A DNA stretch of 64,000 nt from Candidatus Nitrotoga arctica (GTDB lineage Bacteria; Pseudomonadota; Gammaproteobacteria; Burkholderiales; Gallionellaceae), in NCBI RefSeq assembly GCF_918378365.1, contig NZ_OU912926.1, forward strand, positions 434,001-498,000, given 5' to 3'. The notes below the pieces were generated by a model that saw nothing but the letters and a program-made list of their open reading frames with translations, ran no database searches and had not been told where the DNA came from. Each line of letters begins with the position of its first letter. Position 1 is the first letter of the stretch. The translations under genes and the position numbers were made by a program. Below, piece after piece: positions 38,886 through 47,607 of the stretch.

Positions 38886-39377
38886 ATGATTTCACGCGTC
38901 ACAAGCACTCTCATTTTCGCAACGCTCGTTACTGCCAGCAATGCTCACGCACAGGTTCGCACCGTCCGAGATATTCCGACTGCACTGGCAGTTGAAGCCG
39001 TCGCCGCCGCCGTCGCTGACTGCTCTTCGAAAGGCTATAACGTCACCGGAATTGTGGTCGACCGCGCTGGACAGCTCAAGGCACTGCAACGTGCAGACAA
39101 CGCCGGCCCGCATTCAATCGACAGCAGCCGCAAGAAAGCATACACCGCTCTTACGACCAAAAATTCGACCACGCGGCTAATGGAAAATACACAGAAGAAT
39201 CCCGCAGCTGCTAATCTTGTCTTCATAAATGATTTCATTGCCGTGGGTGGTGGAGTACCCATGCAAGTGGAAGGCGAAACAATTGGTGCCATTGGCATTG
39301 GTGGTGCACCTGGCGGCCATCTGGATGAGCAGTGCGCGGAGGCAGGAATCGCTAAGATTAAGGATCGCTTGAAGTAA
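38886..39377 (+). CDS. Exported GlcG/HbpS-family (DUF336) protein
   Basis: A 163-residue protein with a cleavable signal peptide (about 1-23, MISRVTSTLIFATLVTASNA then HAQ). The mature part has the GlcG/HbpS fold: ALAVEAVAAAVADCSSKGYN, VTGIVVDRAGQLKAL, a helix with RKKAYTALT, and the glycine-rich end IGAIGIGGAPGGHLDEQC. HbpS binds haem in Streptomyces; other members lie in glycolate and diol operons. The periplasmic location suggests ligand or haem binding. AGGAGA precedes the ATG. No obvious partner gene is next to it. Confidence 0.85.
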   Translation: MISRVTSTLIFATLVTASNAHAQVRTVRDIPTALAVEAVAAAVADCSSKGYNVTGIVVDRAGQLKALQRADNAGPHSIDSSRKKAYTALTTKNSTTRLMENTQKNPAAANLVFINDFIAVGGGVPMQVEGETIGAIGIGGAPGGHLDEQCAEAGIAKIKDRLK

Positions 39378-39487
39378 TTTGATTTAGGGTTGGAGAATTT
39401 TGTTTGGTAATGGCTCCTTGCGGCCATCTGAATTAAATTCTCAAATATGAGGCAGTAAGGTTAAGTAATAGGGCGTGCTCAAAAACC

Positions 39488-39523
39488 AAAGTGCAACATT
39501 TTTGGAAGAAAATGTTGCACTTT
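39488..39523. terminator. Hairpin between the GlcG gene and the DUF2252 gene, possibly bidirectional
   Basis: AAAGTGCAACATTTT and its exact complement (15 bp) flank a 6-base loop. The GlcG gene (+) and the DUF2252 gene (-) converge here. The A/T tracts at the stem ends could serve as the U-run in either direction. Confidence 0.55.
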
Positions 39524-39544
39524 AAAAATCTACAAGCAGTTAAG

Positions 39545-39598
39545 CATTGCCTGGCGCGGGAGGTGCATTCGGTTTACGCGACGGCTACTCTAACGCAA
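39545..39598 (+). repeat. First copy of a dispersed repeat of about 50 bp
   Basis: The stretch containing GCATTCGGTTTACGCGACGG is matched at 41115-41168 by GCATTCGGTTTGCCCGGCGG with similar bases on both sides (about four in five identical). Both copies sit just beyond the 3' end of a broken minus-strand gene, which suggests the end of a mobile element. Confidence 0.5.
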
Positions 39599-40822
39599 TT
39601 GTCGGCTGTTTAATGCTTCCGTGAAGTCTTTCCACTGCAGCTGAGTCGTCTGAGTCATCCCCATAGCTGCATCCAGCATCTCTGTTACCCAGTTTTTACG
39701 TTGCGCGAAGGTAATAAGCTCATCGGCATTGGCCGACCCGGAACGCCCGGAAGCGCGGAGTTGATCCCAAGCCAGGACGCGCCCCATGGTGGAGACTACT
39801 TCTTTCAATCGATCCAGTTTCTTCCCCCATTCGCCGATGGCGACTCGATCTTCCGATGGTTGCAGCCCCCTCAGGATGCAGGGAAGTCCGCCGAGTTTCA
39901 CCTGTTGGAGGAAGGCGTGGTCTACGGCCTGCATTCATTTCTGGATGGACACAACCCGGCTTGCCTCGTCCGACCAAGTCGGCTGCTTTATGCCAAGGCG
40001 GACAAGGTGTGCTGCCATTGCTGACGGCTTGGCTTCCTTGATGTCTAGCAGGTAGTTGCCGTCGGGAGAACCTTTTCCCTCCACCAAAATCACGAATCGT
40101 TCCAAGCCGAGGCTGCCGGTTCCTGCGATGCGGCGACCGATATCGAGTACCTCAAAAAACTTCGGGCTAGGCTGCGTGGCCGCAAAACGATCCATGAAAT
40201 CGGTGACGGTCTTTTTCTGTAGATCAGAGGCCGGCAATGCCTTTATGCCATCCAGTATCAGGCTGCGTCGGTGGTTTTTGCGAATCGTGCGCTTGTCGAG
40301 GAAGGCGGCGCGTTCGCGTCCCTGTAGCGTGGTCAATAGCGCATTCACGAGACCGACGGAAGTATCTCGCTCAACCCAAAAATCCTTGCCGATAATAAGA
40401 GCATTGCGGTAGGCATTTAGACAACTTTGGCTGACGGCCAATGTTTCGGCGTGTGTTGCGTTGAGAGCGTCCGCCCCACACTGGATGCTGGTCAGCAGGC
40501 GAATTATGTCCCAGGTGAAAGGCGCAAGAGCGGCCTCGTCGTAATCGTTGATATCAAAATAGACTAACCGATTGTCACCTTTATAACTGCCAAAATTCTC
40601 GAAATGCAAATCCCCACAGCACCACGCCAGAGGCGCATCGCGGAAGAGCGGCGAATCTGGCAGGACATCGTAAAACAGGTGGCAGGCGCCGCGCAAGAAG
40701 ATGAAGGGACTCTGCGCCATCTTGGCATATTTCATGGCCAAGCGCTCGGGGTCGCGGTTCGCGTTGTTGCTGAGTATCGCGTCGAAGATGCCGGAGGAAC
40801 GAGGGGAGGGTTGCTTGCTCAT
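39590..40822 (-). pseudogene. DUF2252 gene interrupted by one in-frame TGA
   Basis: One continuous reading frame of 411 codons (leftwards from ATG 40822) codes for a DUF2252 protein. This kinase-like family shows here WCCGDLHFENFGSYKG and YFDINDYDEAALAPFTWD. The frame is broken only by TGA at 39935-39937, between EASRVVSIQK and MQAVDHAFLQQVKLGG. The remaining 114 codons continue the family sequence (QPSEDRVAIGEWGKKLDRL, then a terminal helix). A codon such as CGA changed to TGA would explain it. The product would lose its C-terminal quarter unless the stop is read through or translation restarts at the ATG directly behind it. The biochemical function of DUF2252 proteins is not established. 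Confidence 0.85.
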
Positions 40823-41114
40823 CGGATGGTGTGCCTGATAGGGACGAGAGGAGCGCTCAATATTACATATGGCGCAGTTTGTAGATGACTTATGTTGACT
40901 GGCAAGGGTCTCATCAATACCTTATACAGTTTTGTAAGTATTAGATTAAATAAATTATTAACTACTTAACAACTTATCGTTTAATAACAAGCAATTATTA
41001 ATAGCCTCTACTCCCACTCAATTGTTTCCGATGCCTTAAAACACGTATGAATACTAGCTTTCTCTAGGCTTGCCATCGCTTTTTACCGTCATTTTTACCG
41101 TCGAAAAAAAAGCT

Positions 41115-41168
41115 CTTTGCTTGGTGCGGGAGATGCATTCGGTTTGCCCGGCGGCGACTCTAGCGCAT
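41115..41168 (+). repeat. Second copy of the dispersed repeat of about 50 bp
   Basis: Partner of 39545-39598. It directly abuts the end of the truncated RHS-type reading frame at 41168. The A/T-rich stretch 40823-41114 between the DUF2252 gene and this copy holds no gene I can identify. Confidence 0.5.
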
Positions 41169-41899
41169 CAATTATCAACTAGCGCAGTAAGAGCAAGCAC
41201 TGAAGCTTCTATGCATAGAATGTTGCAGCCTATCGTAACCCAACTACGACTACTACGACCAAAAAGGGTACCTCGAAAAACTTCCTTTTTCATGAATGAA
41301 GCCATGGGGATGGGGCCGGCCAGGTGGATGGCTTGCAGTTTGAACAGGCTGGTCTTGAATTCGCGTTCGGTATCCGAAGGCGCGCGTACTTTGCCGTCCG
41401 GGGGGCTGAACGTGAGTTTGTTGGAATCGGTGAGGGTGTGGGTTTTGTGGTGCTGGTTGGCCTTCATGAAGATTGCCAGTTCTTTTACTTTATCTGTGCG
41501 TTTCGTTTGATCTTTGACATCATCCGCTTCTTCTACGTCTTTGAGCTTTTGTTTGAGTTCGCTTTGTTTGGTTTTGAATTCCTTCATGGCGGCTTTGTGG
41601 CGATTGATGATTTCAGCGGGGAGCTTGGCGTCTTTGAGGTGTTGGCCGATGGCGATGAAGTCGGCCTCGACTTCGCTTTCCAGGGCTTCGAGGTCGCGTT
41701 TTGTGCTGCGCAGTTGTTTAACTTCGTCGTCATCACGCTCGTCCCGGCTTTGTTTATTTTCTGCGCGCTCGAGTATTTCGCGCATGCTTTCCAGGCCTTT
41801 GCCGTAGCGTTCGTCTTTAGTTTGGGGAGCGGGAGTTTGGCTGGCGGTGATCGCGGTTTGCCCGAGGCAAGTCAAAGATGTCCTCCCTCGGTGCCGCAA
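41168..41899 (-). pseudogene. N-terminal fragment of a transglutaminase/RHS-type surface protein
   Basis: A 243-codon frame from a TTG. The middle part (ESMREILERAENKQSRDE, KLPAEIINRHKAAMKEF, THTLTDSNKLTFSPPDGKVR) is the coiled N-terminal region found before transglutaminase and YD-repeat domains in large exported proteins. The start (LTCLGQTAITASQTPA) looks like the end of a signal peptide whose beginning is gone. After LAGPIPMA the family resemblance stops and the last 40 or so residues look random. Both ends are lost, so this is a relic, possibly of a relative of the RHS gene at 43154. Confidence 0.6.
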
Positions 41900-42179
41900 T
41901 GCCCAAGCTTGTACATTTGTGCTTTGGCGTAGTCAAAACTCAACAGCCGTATCAACACAATTACTTGAAAAATGCTTGACGTTAGAGACGGTATCTACTC
42001 TAGCCCAGGCTACGCTTGCTGAGGTCCGATGCGAAAGTGGTGGAAGAACCACGGGAACCTAATGCGTGCGCGCCAGTTCTCGACCCTGCTGATGCGGGAG
42101 GGCAGGCGAGAGCCTGTTTTCTAAACCCAATTTTAAGCCGGCCTAACAAATGCCACCGCCTCCCATTCAGCATACCGGG

Positions 42180-42258
42180 CTTTGCAATTTGTCCAAAACC
42201 GTTCCGCTGGTATTGCGTCGCCACTCCACTGGGCGAGGTCACGCTAGCCAGGTTGTCA
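42180..42258 (-). pseudogene. RHS/YD-repeat fragment duplicated from the neighbouring RHS gene
   Basis: Leftwards, VTSPSGVATQYQRNGFGQ is readable. It matches VTSPRGLATQYQRNGFGQ inside the large RHS protein (DNA 44938-45020), with long shared DNA runs such as CCGTTCCGCTGGTATTGCGT. Outside this block there is no match, so it is a stranded scrap of an RHS gene. The A/T-rich bases up to 42544 contain no gene. Confidence 0.7.
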
Positions 42259-42544
42259 TTTACGTCGTATTCCCTACTTCGAAAAAAATATCACTAAAAT
42301 CACAAAAATTATTATTGATCCATAAAAAAGAATATTTGCAGTTTTATTAGCTACTTCGTTTATATTATCGATATTGTCACGTTTATCAGGCTTTGCGATA
42401 AGTCGCCAAAAAATACAGTTATAAGGACAACCCCGTACGCCATAGCGCATATCATTATAAAAGACATAAAATTACGCTCTCGCCTACTTAATAGGTGGTA
42501 ATAACATCAGTTGTCAATAAAAGACACCAACGGGCTTATACAGC

Positions 42545-42680
42545 CAATCTAGTTTCGTGGAACTGGCGTTCAAAAACAGCGGGAGACAGATACCCCAAAC
42601 CGGGGCTGCTTGCACTGACGTTCCAAAATATCGATAGGTTCAGTGATGCCCCTTCTCTATTGTAGCAACCCGCCACCAGC
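42545..42680 (-). pseudogene. C-terminal scrap of an IS3-type transposase
   Basis: Leftwards, YLSPAVFERQFHETRLAV followed by a stop resembles the end of an IS3-family orfB, which usually reads LGYxSPxxFE near its terminus. A possible CYNREG piece before it (about 42655) is in the same region. No catalytic part or inverted repeat is left. Confidence 0.5.
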
Positions 42681-42719
42681 GAACCAAGTCCAATAGGATC
42701 ATTCCGCAACTCCCCAAAT

Positions 42720-43157
42720 TCAGAATAGTGGCTTGAAAATTAGTGGGTTCAGCGCGGTAGATTTACCTTCAATTCCTCGAGAGAGGTCAATAACCACAGG
42801 AATCCCTACTGGCGACTCTATTGTATTGACCCGAACAACATATCGATCAGGGTAGAGAAAAGCAAAGACCTTCTTTGGTGCTTTGTCGACCACGGTTAGT
42901 ACGCTACCTGTAGGAACTAATTGCCGCGAAATTATTTCAGGACCTGAAAGCCGAAGTGGTACCAAACTGATAATTGACACTTTCCTAGAATTGAGATCGT
43001 CACTGACACTGTGAACATAGAGCTCCCCCACGATCTCGTATTTTTGACCGATTCGGAGATCTCTATTTTCTGGAGCCGCATTAGTCTCGAAAGGGCAAGA
43101 TAATGCGACCGACAGAACCAAGAGCCATGCCAAACTCAATGAAATCTCTCGTGTCAT
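42720..43157 (-). CDS. Exported small protein coupled to the RHS gene; possible immunity protein
   Basis: A 145-residue protein starting TREISLSLAWLLVLSVALSC, a signal peptide; the Cys at its end (ALSC) could be a lipoprotein site, though the lipobox is not ideal. The mature part (RIGQKYEIVGELYVHSV, VLTVVDKAPKKVFAFLYPD, VGIPVVIDLSRG) looks like a small beta-rich domain that I cannot assign to a family. Its ATG overlaps the stop of the RHS gene as ATGA, so the two are translated together. A gene directly behind an RHS toxin tip is normally its immunity gene. The export signal would fit a toxin acting in the periplasm or membrane. That role is inferred from position only. Confidence 0.65.
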   Translation of the reverse strand: MTREISLSLAWLLVLSVALSCPFETNAAPENRDLRIGQKYEIVGELYVHSVSDDLNSRKVSIISLVPLRLSGPEIISRQLVPTGSVLTVVDKAPKKVFAFLYPDRYVVRVNTIESPVGIPVVIDLSRGIEGKSTALNPLIFKPLF

Positions 43158-46100
43158 CGCGTGCACATCTGCTTGGGTTGCTCTGTAAAACCCAGAAATC
43201 GCCGGAGTTCTAGATAGGATGCCGCTATATACGCTAAAGGCATGGTTGGAATATTGGCAATAATATCAGGCAATCCCGCGCTCGTAAGCACGCCGACAAG
43301 CGGGTCATGTATTTCAGCAAGGGTTCGTCCCGCCGGTACATAATTTTCAATGAAAGAGCTTATCGCTCCACCAGGAACGATCCACGTGTTTTCTCGGCCT
43401 ACGATTGGATCATTTGCTTGCCATGGCTGTTGAAAATAATACAGCCCTGTCGGATCAACCCTGTTGATCGGATTCCCCCCTACATACCCATAAGTATTAA
43501 TCCCCCCCGCCAACCCAATCGGATCACTTTGCACATACCGCCCGATTTTCGGATTGTAATCTCTGAATCCGTTGTGGAATAAACTCGATTCCTTGTCATA
43601 GTACTGACCTGCGTAGCGCAAGTTCATGCTGAATTTCTTGCCGGTGTGACCTGGATCCTCATCCGGCACACTGGTGCCGAACGGCTCACCAAACCATTCC
43701 CAAACTACGGCATTGGTCGCGCTATGGGTGACTTGTCGTGGGGTGCCCAGATGATCGGTATGCACATAGTACAGCTGGGCCGGAGCGTTTCCGTTTTTAT
43801 TCAGCACAGCAACCGGTGCATTGCCCAGCCATACGTATTCGGTCGATTGGCTACGCTGACGGTTGTATTCTCCAATCAGGTGGCCGGCCGTATCGTAGGT
43901 GAAGTAAGTCGTGGCGGTCTTGCCGTCCTCGTTGCTGGCCTCCTTTTTTCTATCATCGTCTTCACCATCCTTGCCGCTGCCGTTTAATTTCGCAACACGT
44001 TGACCCAGCGGATCGAACAGGTAACGCGTGCTGCCCGCTGCATTGCTTACCTGCACCAGGCGTCCAAGTGTATCGTAGGTATAGCGGTTAGTGCCATCTG
44101 CTACGATATTGCCGGTTGCATCGTATTGCAAGGTAGCTTTTTGACTGCCCGTCAGTTTCAACAAGCGGTTACTGCCGCTGGCATACGCATAATTGACAAT
44201 TGCACCACCGTTACCTTGCGCCGTGCGATTGCCGTCCTCATCATATTGGTAGCTTTGGGTCGTGGCATTGGCTGTGTAGTTGGTCAGCGCATCGTTGTTG
44301 TCGTAAGCGAAACCTTGTCTCCGGCTCGGGCCGCTGCTGTCGGCCATGTTGATGATGCGGTCGGCGTTGTCATACGCAATCGTGGCACTGCTGCCGGCCT
44401 TGCTGAAGGCGGTAAGGCGACCATCGGCATCGAAGGAGCGAGTCGCCACTCGGGTATTGCCCCACGTCCATTGTCCGATTTGATCGTCAGCCTGGTATTT
44501 GATCTGGCTCAATAACGACGTGCCGTTGATGTTTAGACTCACGGCCTTGCCATCGGCGGCATACGTATACTGTACTGTCGTGCCGCTGGGGTAGTGCATT
44601 GAGGTCAGTTGGCCGATCTCCGTATGGTCATATTTGACCTCTTCGGAAACGTTACCGATGGTTTGTCTTTGGAACGTGATGCGGCCATTTACATCGTACT
44701 GATAGGAATTGCCGCTGGTGGGATTGTTGACAGCGGTCAATCGGCCGATGCCGTATGGGCCTTGGTCATAAGTAAGCGACACCTGCTGATCTTCCGCCAA
44801 GCTGATTTGCGTTGGCCTGCCCAGCACATCGTAGCGCATCCGGGCGGTCTTGCCGCGGGCGTCGGTGGCAACGATCAATTTGCCTGCCGTATCGTATTGA
44901 TATGATGTCTGGCCAGTATCGGGGCTGATCAACTTTATTACTTGTCCAAAGCCGTTCCGCTGGTATTGCGTCGCTAACCCTCTGGGCGAGGTCACACCGG
45001 CCAGGTTGTCATTGGTGTCGTAGCCATAGGCAGTGGCGTTACCCTTCGCATCAATTGACTGAGTCATGCGCTGCAACGCATCATACTGGGCTTGACTGGT
45101 GCGGTTGATGGCATCGGATACCGAAAGCAAGTGCCCTGTCCTATCGTAGGCGTAGGCGGATTTCTGCCCGTTGTTTCCTGCCACCTGCAGCAGGCGCCCG
45201 CGCTGATCGTATGCAAACGCGCGACTGCGGGCCACGGCGCCGCTGGCAACAGTCATCGTGCTTTGCGTGACGCTTCCGGCTGCATCGCGGGTTAAATGCA
45301 GGTTGGTGTCTCGTGTATCAATCACATCGGTCAAACGGTGTGCGTCGTCATAAGCATAGTCAAGTATGCTGCCGTTAGCTAGCGAGACGCTGGAGCGTTG
45401 GCCGTTAGCGTTGTAGGTAAACTTGCTGACCAAAGCGCCGGTCGTGATGCTCGTCTGGCGGCCATTGGCATCGTATGTGAAGGTTGTAGAACGGCCACGC
45501 GGGTCGGTCAGGCTGAGCAAACGGCCATTGGCATCGTATTGGGTGAAACGTATGGATTGATTTAACGCATTCGTGACGCTGGCGAGATTGCCCTGCTTAT
45601 CGTAGGTCAATGTCGTGACATTTTTGCCATCGGCGCCGGGGTTTGTTACGTGTATCAATTGTCCGGCAGCGTTATATTGGTACGTTGAAACTCTACTTAC
45701 GCCATCGGCCGTCATCGTCCGCTTGGTGAGATTCCCTTTGTCGTCATATTCAAACTGAGAGCTCTGGTTGTTCGGCAAAACAATGCTGGTCAGGTTTGGA
45801 AATATGGGATGCCAGGTGTACTTGATGGTGCGCGCCAGTGGTGTTCCCGCTGCGACTGTCTCAGTCAACGCCAAGCCGCGCGAATCGAGCGTGTTCTGGA
45901 TAGTGAGACCACTGAAGTCAGTGCTGCCCGTGGCAAATCCGTTGCTATCATGGCTGACACTGCGCAATAGTTCAGCATCGCAGTCACTGCACGCTACTGT
46001 CATGCTGACGAGTTTCTTGGTGCTGCCAATACGTTGAAACTGGCGCGTGCGGGTCACGCCACGGACATCGGTAACGTCGGTGCTGTCCTGGTTATACCTA

Positions 46101-47329
46101 ACAGTGACAGCTGCTACGCCGTTTGCCAACTGGTTGCCGATCGCGCGACCTTGATTGTCATAGGTCCAGGTCGAGACGACCACACCTTTCGCATCGACTC
46201 GACCGGTCAGCAGGCTTGGAAATGCGCTATTTTGATATTGGTATCCGGTCGTCGTGCTGTCTGGATAGGTGACTGAGGTCAGGTTGTTATTCGCATCGTA
46301 AGCATATCGAATCGTGGCGAGATCCGGTCCGGTCAATGTCACCAGCCGATTTGAAGAATCATAGGCAAATTGCAGCACGCGTCCGAGAGGATCAGTTACG
46401 CTGGTGAGCGAGCCATTGCCGTCGTACGCCAATGTTTGGATCAAGCCGTTTCTGTTTGCAATGGACTTCAAACGGCCATTGACATCATATGTTTCGACTG
46501 TGTGGACTGCTGTCGTATAAATCCATCCCGCGGGTTGTCCTCCAGCCTGCACAGGCATCAATGTGGCAACGATGTCGCTTGCCGACGCATAAGCGCCATT
46601 GACCAAGGTGAATTTAGCTGCCTTGCCATCAGGACGATACACATAGACATCGCCATCATGAATAACGATATTGGCATCGTAGGTGCCACGCCAGTTCCCG
46701 CCCAGGCTGTTGACAAAGCCGGGAACCAGCATGGGCAGGCTATTGTAAGTCCTGGAAAAATTGACTGGGAATGGTCCGCTGCTTCGATAGTCGCGTGCTG
46801 ATTCAACGACATTGCCGATGGAAGTGTTGATTGGATCGCCCGCAAAACTATCGGAACCCGAGAAGTCGCCATAATTCAAGCTGAATGTGTCGCCATAATT
46901 CCAGCTGAAGGGGTCATCATAATTCCAGCTGAAGGGGTCGTCATAATCCGAGCTGAATGGGTAGTTATAACTCGAGCTTGATGGGTAGCTATAACTCGAG
47001 CTTGATGGGTAGCTATAACTCGAGCTTGATGGGTAGCTATAACTCGAGCTTGATGGGTAGCTATAACTCGAGCTTGATGTGTAGCTATAACTCGAGCTTG
47101 ATGTGTCGTCATAACTCGAACTTGACGTGTCGTATCCATTGTTGTCTGAATTGCTGTCCGAACCCGTGCAAGTTCCACCCAAATCAGAAGCTTGGTATTC
47201 CTGAAACCAGCTGCCCGCACAGTCAACGCAGGCCACGGCATAAGCTTGGCTTGGGAGGATGGGAATAATGGAGAGAACGGCGAGTGCAAGAATTGTTAAA
47301 CGATGGGGCGGAATGTTCTGCAGCGGCAT
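43154..47329 (-). CDS. RHS/YD-repeat protein with variable C-terminal tip (polymorphic toxin candidate)
   Basis: A 1391-residue protein. A signal peptide (about 1-31, ending SQAYA) is followed by a short Cys-containing stretch and a low-complexity region of eight-residue Ser/Tyr units (about 65-155). A DUF6531-type domain follows (DPINTSIGNVVESARDY). Then come many YD repeats over about 230-1150, such as YDANGRLLSLTDPRGR. The RHS core has YVHTDHLGTPRQVT, LRYAGQYYDKESSLFHNGF and DPIGLAGGINTYGYVGG, ending NRVDPTGL near 1299. The last 90 or so residues (YYFQQPW ... MCTR) are the variable tip, not recognised. RHS shells enclose and deliver such tips to rival cells. No VgrG, PAAR or type VI genes are near. 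The following gene is coupled by ATGA. Confidence 0.88.
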   Translation of the reverse strand: MPLQNIPPHRLTILALAVLSIIPILPSQAYAVACVDCAGSWFQEYQASDLGGTCTGSDSNSDNNGYDTSSSSYDDTSSSSYSYTSSSSYSYPSSSSYSYPSSSSYSYPSSSSYSYPSSSSYNYPFSSDYDDPFSWNYDDPFSWNYGDTFSLNYGDFSGSDSFAGDPINTSIGNVVESARDYRSSGPFPVNFSRTYNSLPMLVPGFVNSLGGNWRGTYDANIVIHDGDVYVYRPDGKAAKFTLVNGAYASASDIVATLMPVQAGGQPAGWIYTTAVHTVETYDVNGRLKSIANRNGLIQTLAYDGNGSLTSVTDPLGRVLQFAYDSSNRLVTLTGPDLATIRYAYDANNNLTSVTYPDSTTTGYQYQNSAFPSLLTGRVDAKGVVVSTWTYDNQGRAIGNQLANGVAAVTVRYNQDSTDVTDVRGVTRTRQFQRIGSTKKLVSMTVACSDCDAELLRSVSHDSNGFATGSTDFSGLTIQNTLDSRGLALTETVAAGTPLARTIKYTWHPIFPNLTSIVLPNNQSSQFEYDDKGNLTKRTMTADGVSRVSTYQYNAAGQLIHVTNPGADGKNVTTLTYDKQGNLASVTNALNQSIRFTQYDANGRLLSLTDPRGRSTTFTYDANGRQTSITTGALVSKFTYNANGQRSSVSLANGSILDYAYDDAHRLTDVIDTRDTNLHLTRDAAGSVTQSTMTVASGAVARSRAFAYDQRGRLLQVAGNNGQKSAYAYDRTGHLLSVSDAINRTSQAQYDALQRMTQSIDAKGNATAYGYDTNDNLAGVTSPRGLATQYQRNGFGQVIKLISPDTGQTSYQYDTAGKLIVATDARGKTARMRYDVLGRPTQISLAEDQQVSLTYDQGPYGIGRLTAVNNPTSGNSYQYDVNGRITFQRQTIGNVSEEVKYDHTEIGQLTSMHYPSGTTVQYTYAADGKAVSLNINGTSLLSQIKYQADDQIGQWTWGNTRVATRSFDADGRLTAFSKAGSSATIAYDNADRIINMADSSGPSRRQGFAYDNNDALTNYTANATTQSYQYDEDGNRTAQGNGGAIVNYAYASGSNRLLKLTGSQKATLQYDATGNIVADGTNRYTYDTLGRLVQVSNAAGSTRYLFDPLGQRVAKLNGSGKDGEDDDRKKEASNEDGKTATTYFTYDTAGHLIGEYNRQRSQSTEYVWLGNAPVAVLNKNGNAPAQLYYVHTDHLGTPRQVTHSATNAVVWEWFGEPFGTSVPDEDPGHTGKKFSMNLRYAGQYYDKESSLFHNGFRDYNPKIGRYVQSDPIGLAGGINTYGYVGGNPINRVDPTGLYYFQQPWQANDPIVGRENTWIVPGGAISSFIENYVPAGRTLAEIHDPLVGVLTSAGLPDIIANIPTMPLAYIAASYLELRRFLGFTEQPKQMCTR
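46870..47130 (-). repeat. About eleven 24-bp tandem repeats within the RHS gene
   Basis: The unit on the plus strand, e.g. TATAACTCGAGCTTGATGGG plus four bases, is repeated almost exactly in 46970-47090 and less exactly on both sides. Each unit encodes eight residues: SSSSYSYP in the conserved copies and variants such as FSWNYDDP towards the barrel. Such in-frame repeats vary in number by slippage. They form a flexible Ser/Tyr-rich linker behind the signal peptide. Confidence 0.9.
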
Positions 47330-47607
47330 GCGGGGATCCTAAGCTTGATGTGGTTAAGTTTTGTTTTTTTCTTCCAATTTCTTCTAGTAGCCGGACTTCG
47401 GGTTTTATTGCTTCTGTATCAATTTTAAATTGGCGTTAACGGTTTTGTAATATATTGTTTTTATATAGTTATAGATAAATGCGGGATCTAATATAGGTGA
47501 ATATATTTAATCAGTGAGTTGTGAGATAAGTCCCGCAGATTGCATGCTTACCCTTAACGAACTTGAATTAGCTAGGCTATTATGTACTTCCAATACTGTC
47601 TATTTAT

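Noticed and set aside
39935..39937. TGA in the DUF2252 gene as selenocysteine
   Set aside because: No selenoprotein family, no sign of a stem-loop requirement met, and the position is not a Cys site in the flanking motif; a nonsense change is simpler.
46870..47130. Regular 24-bp repeats, possible CRISPR array
   Set aside because: The units follow each other without spacers and stay in the frame of the RHS gene; no cas genes are present.
43154..47329. RHS protein as a type VI-delivered effector
   Set aside because: It has an ordinary N-terminal signal peptide and no PAAR domain, VgrG or chaperone gene nearby.
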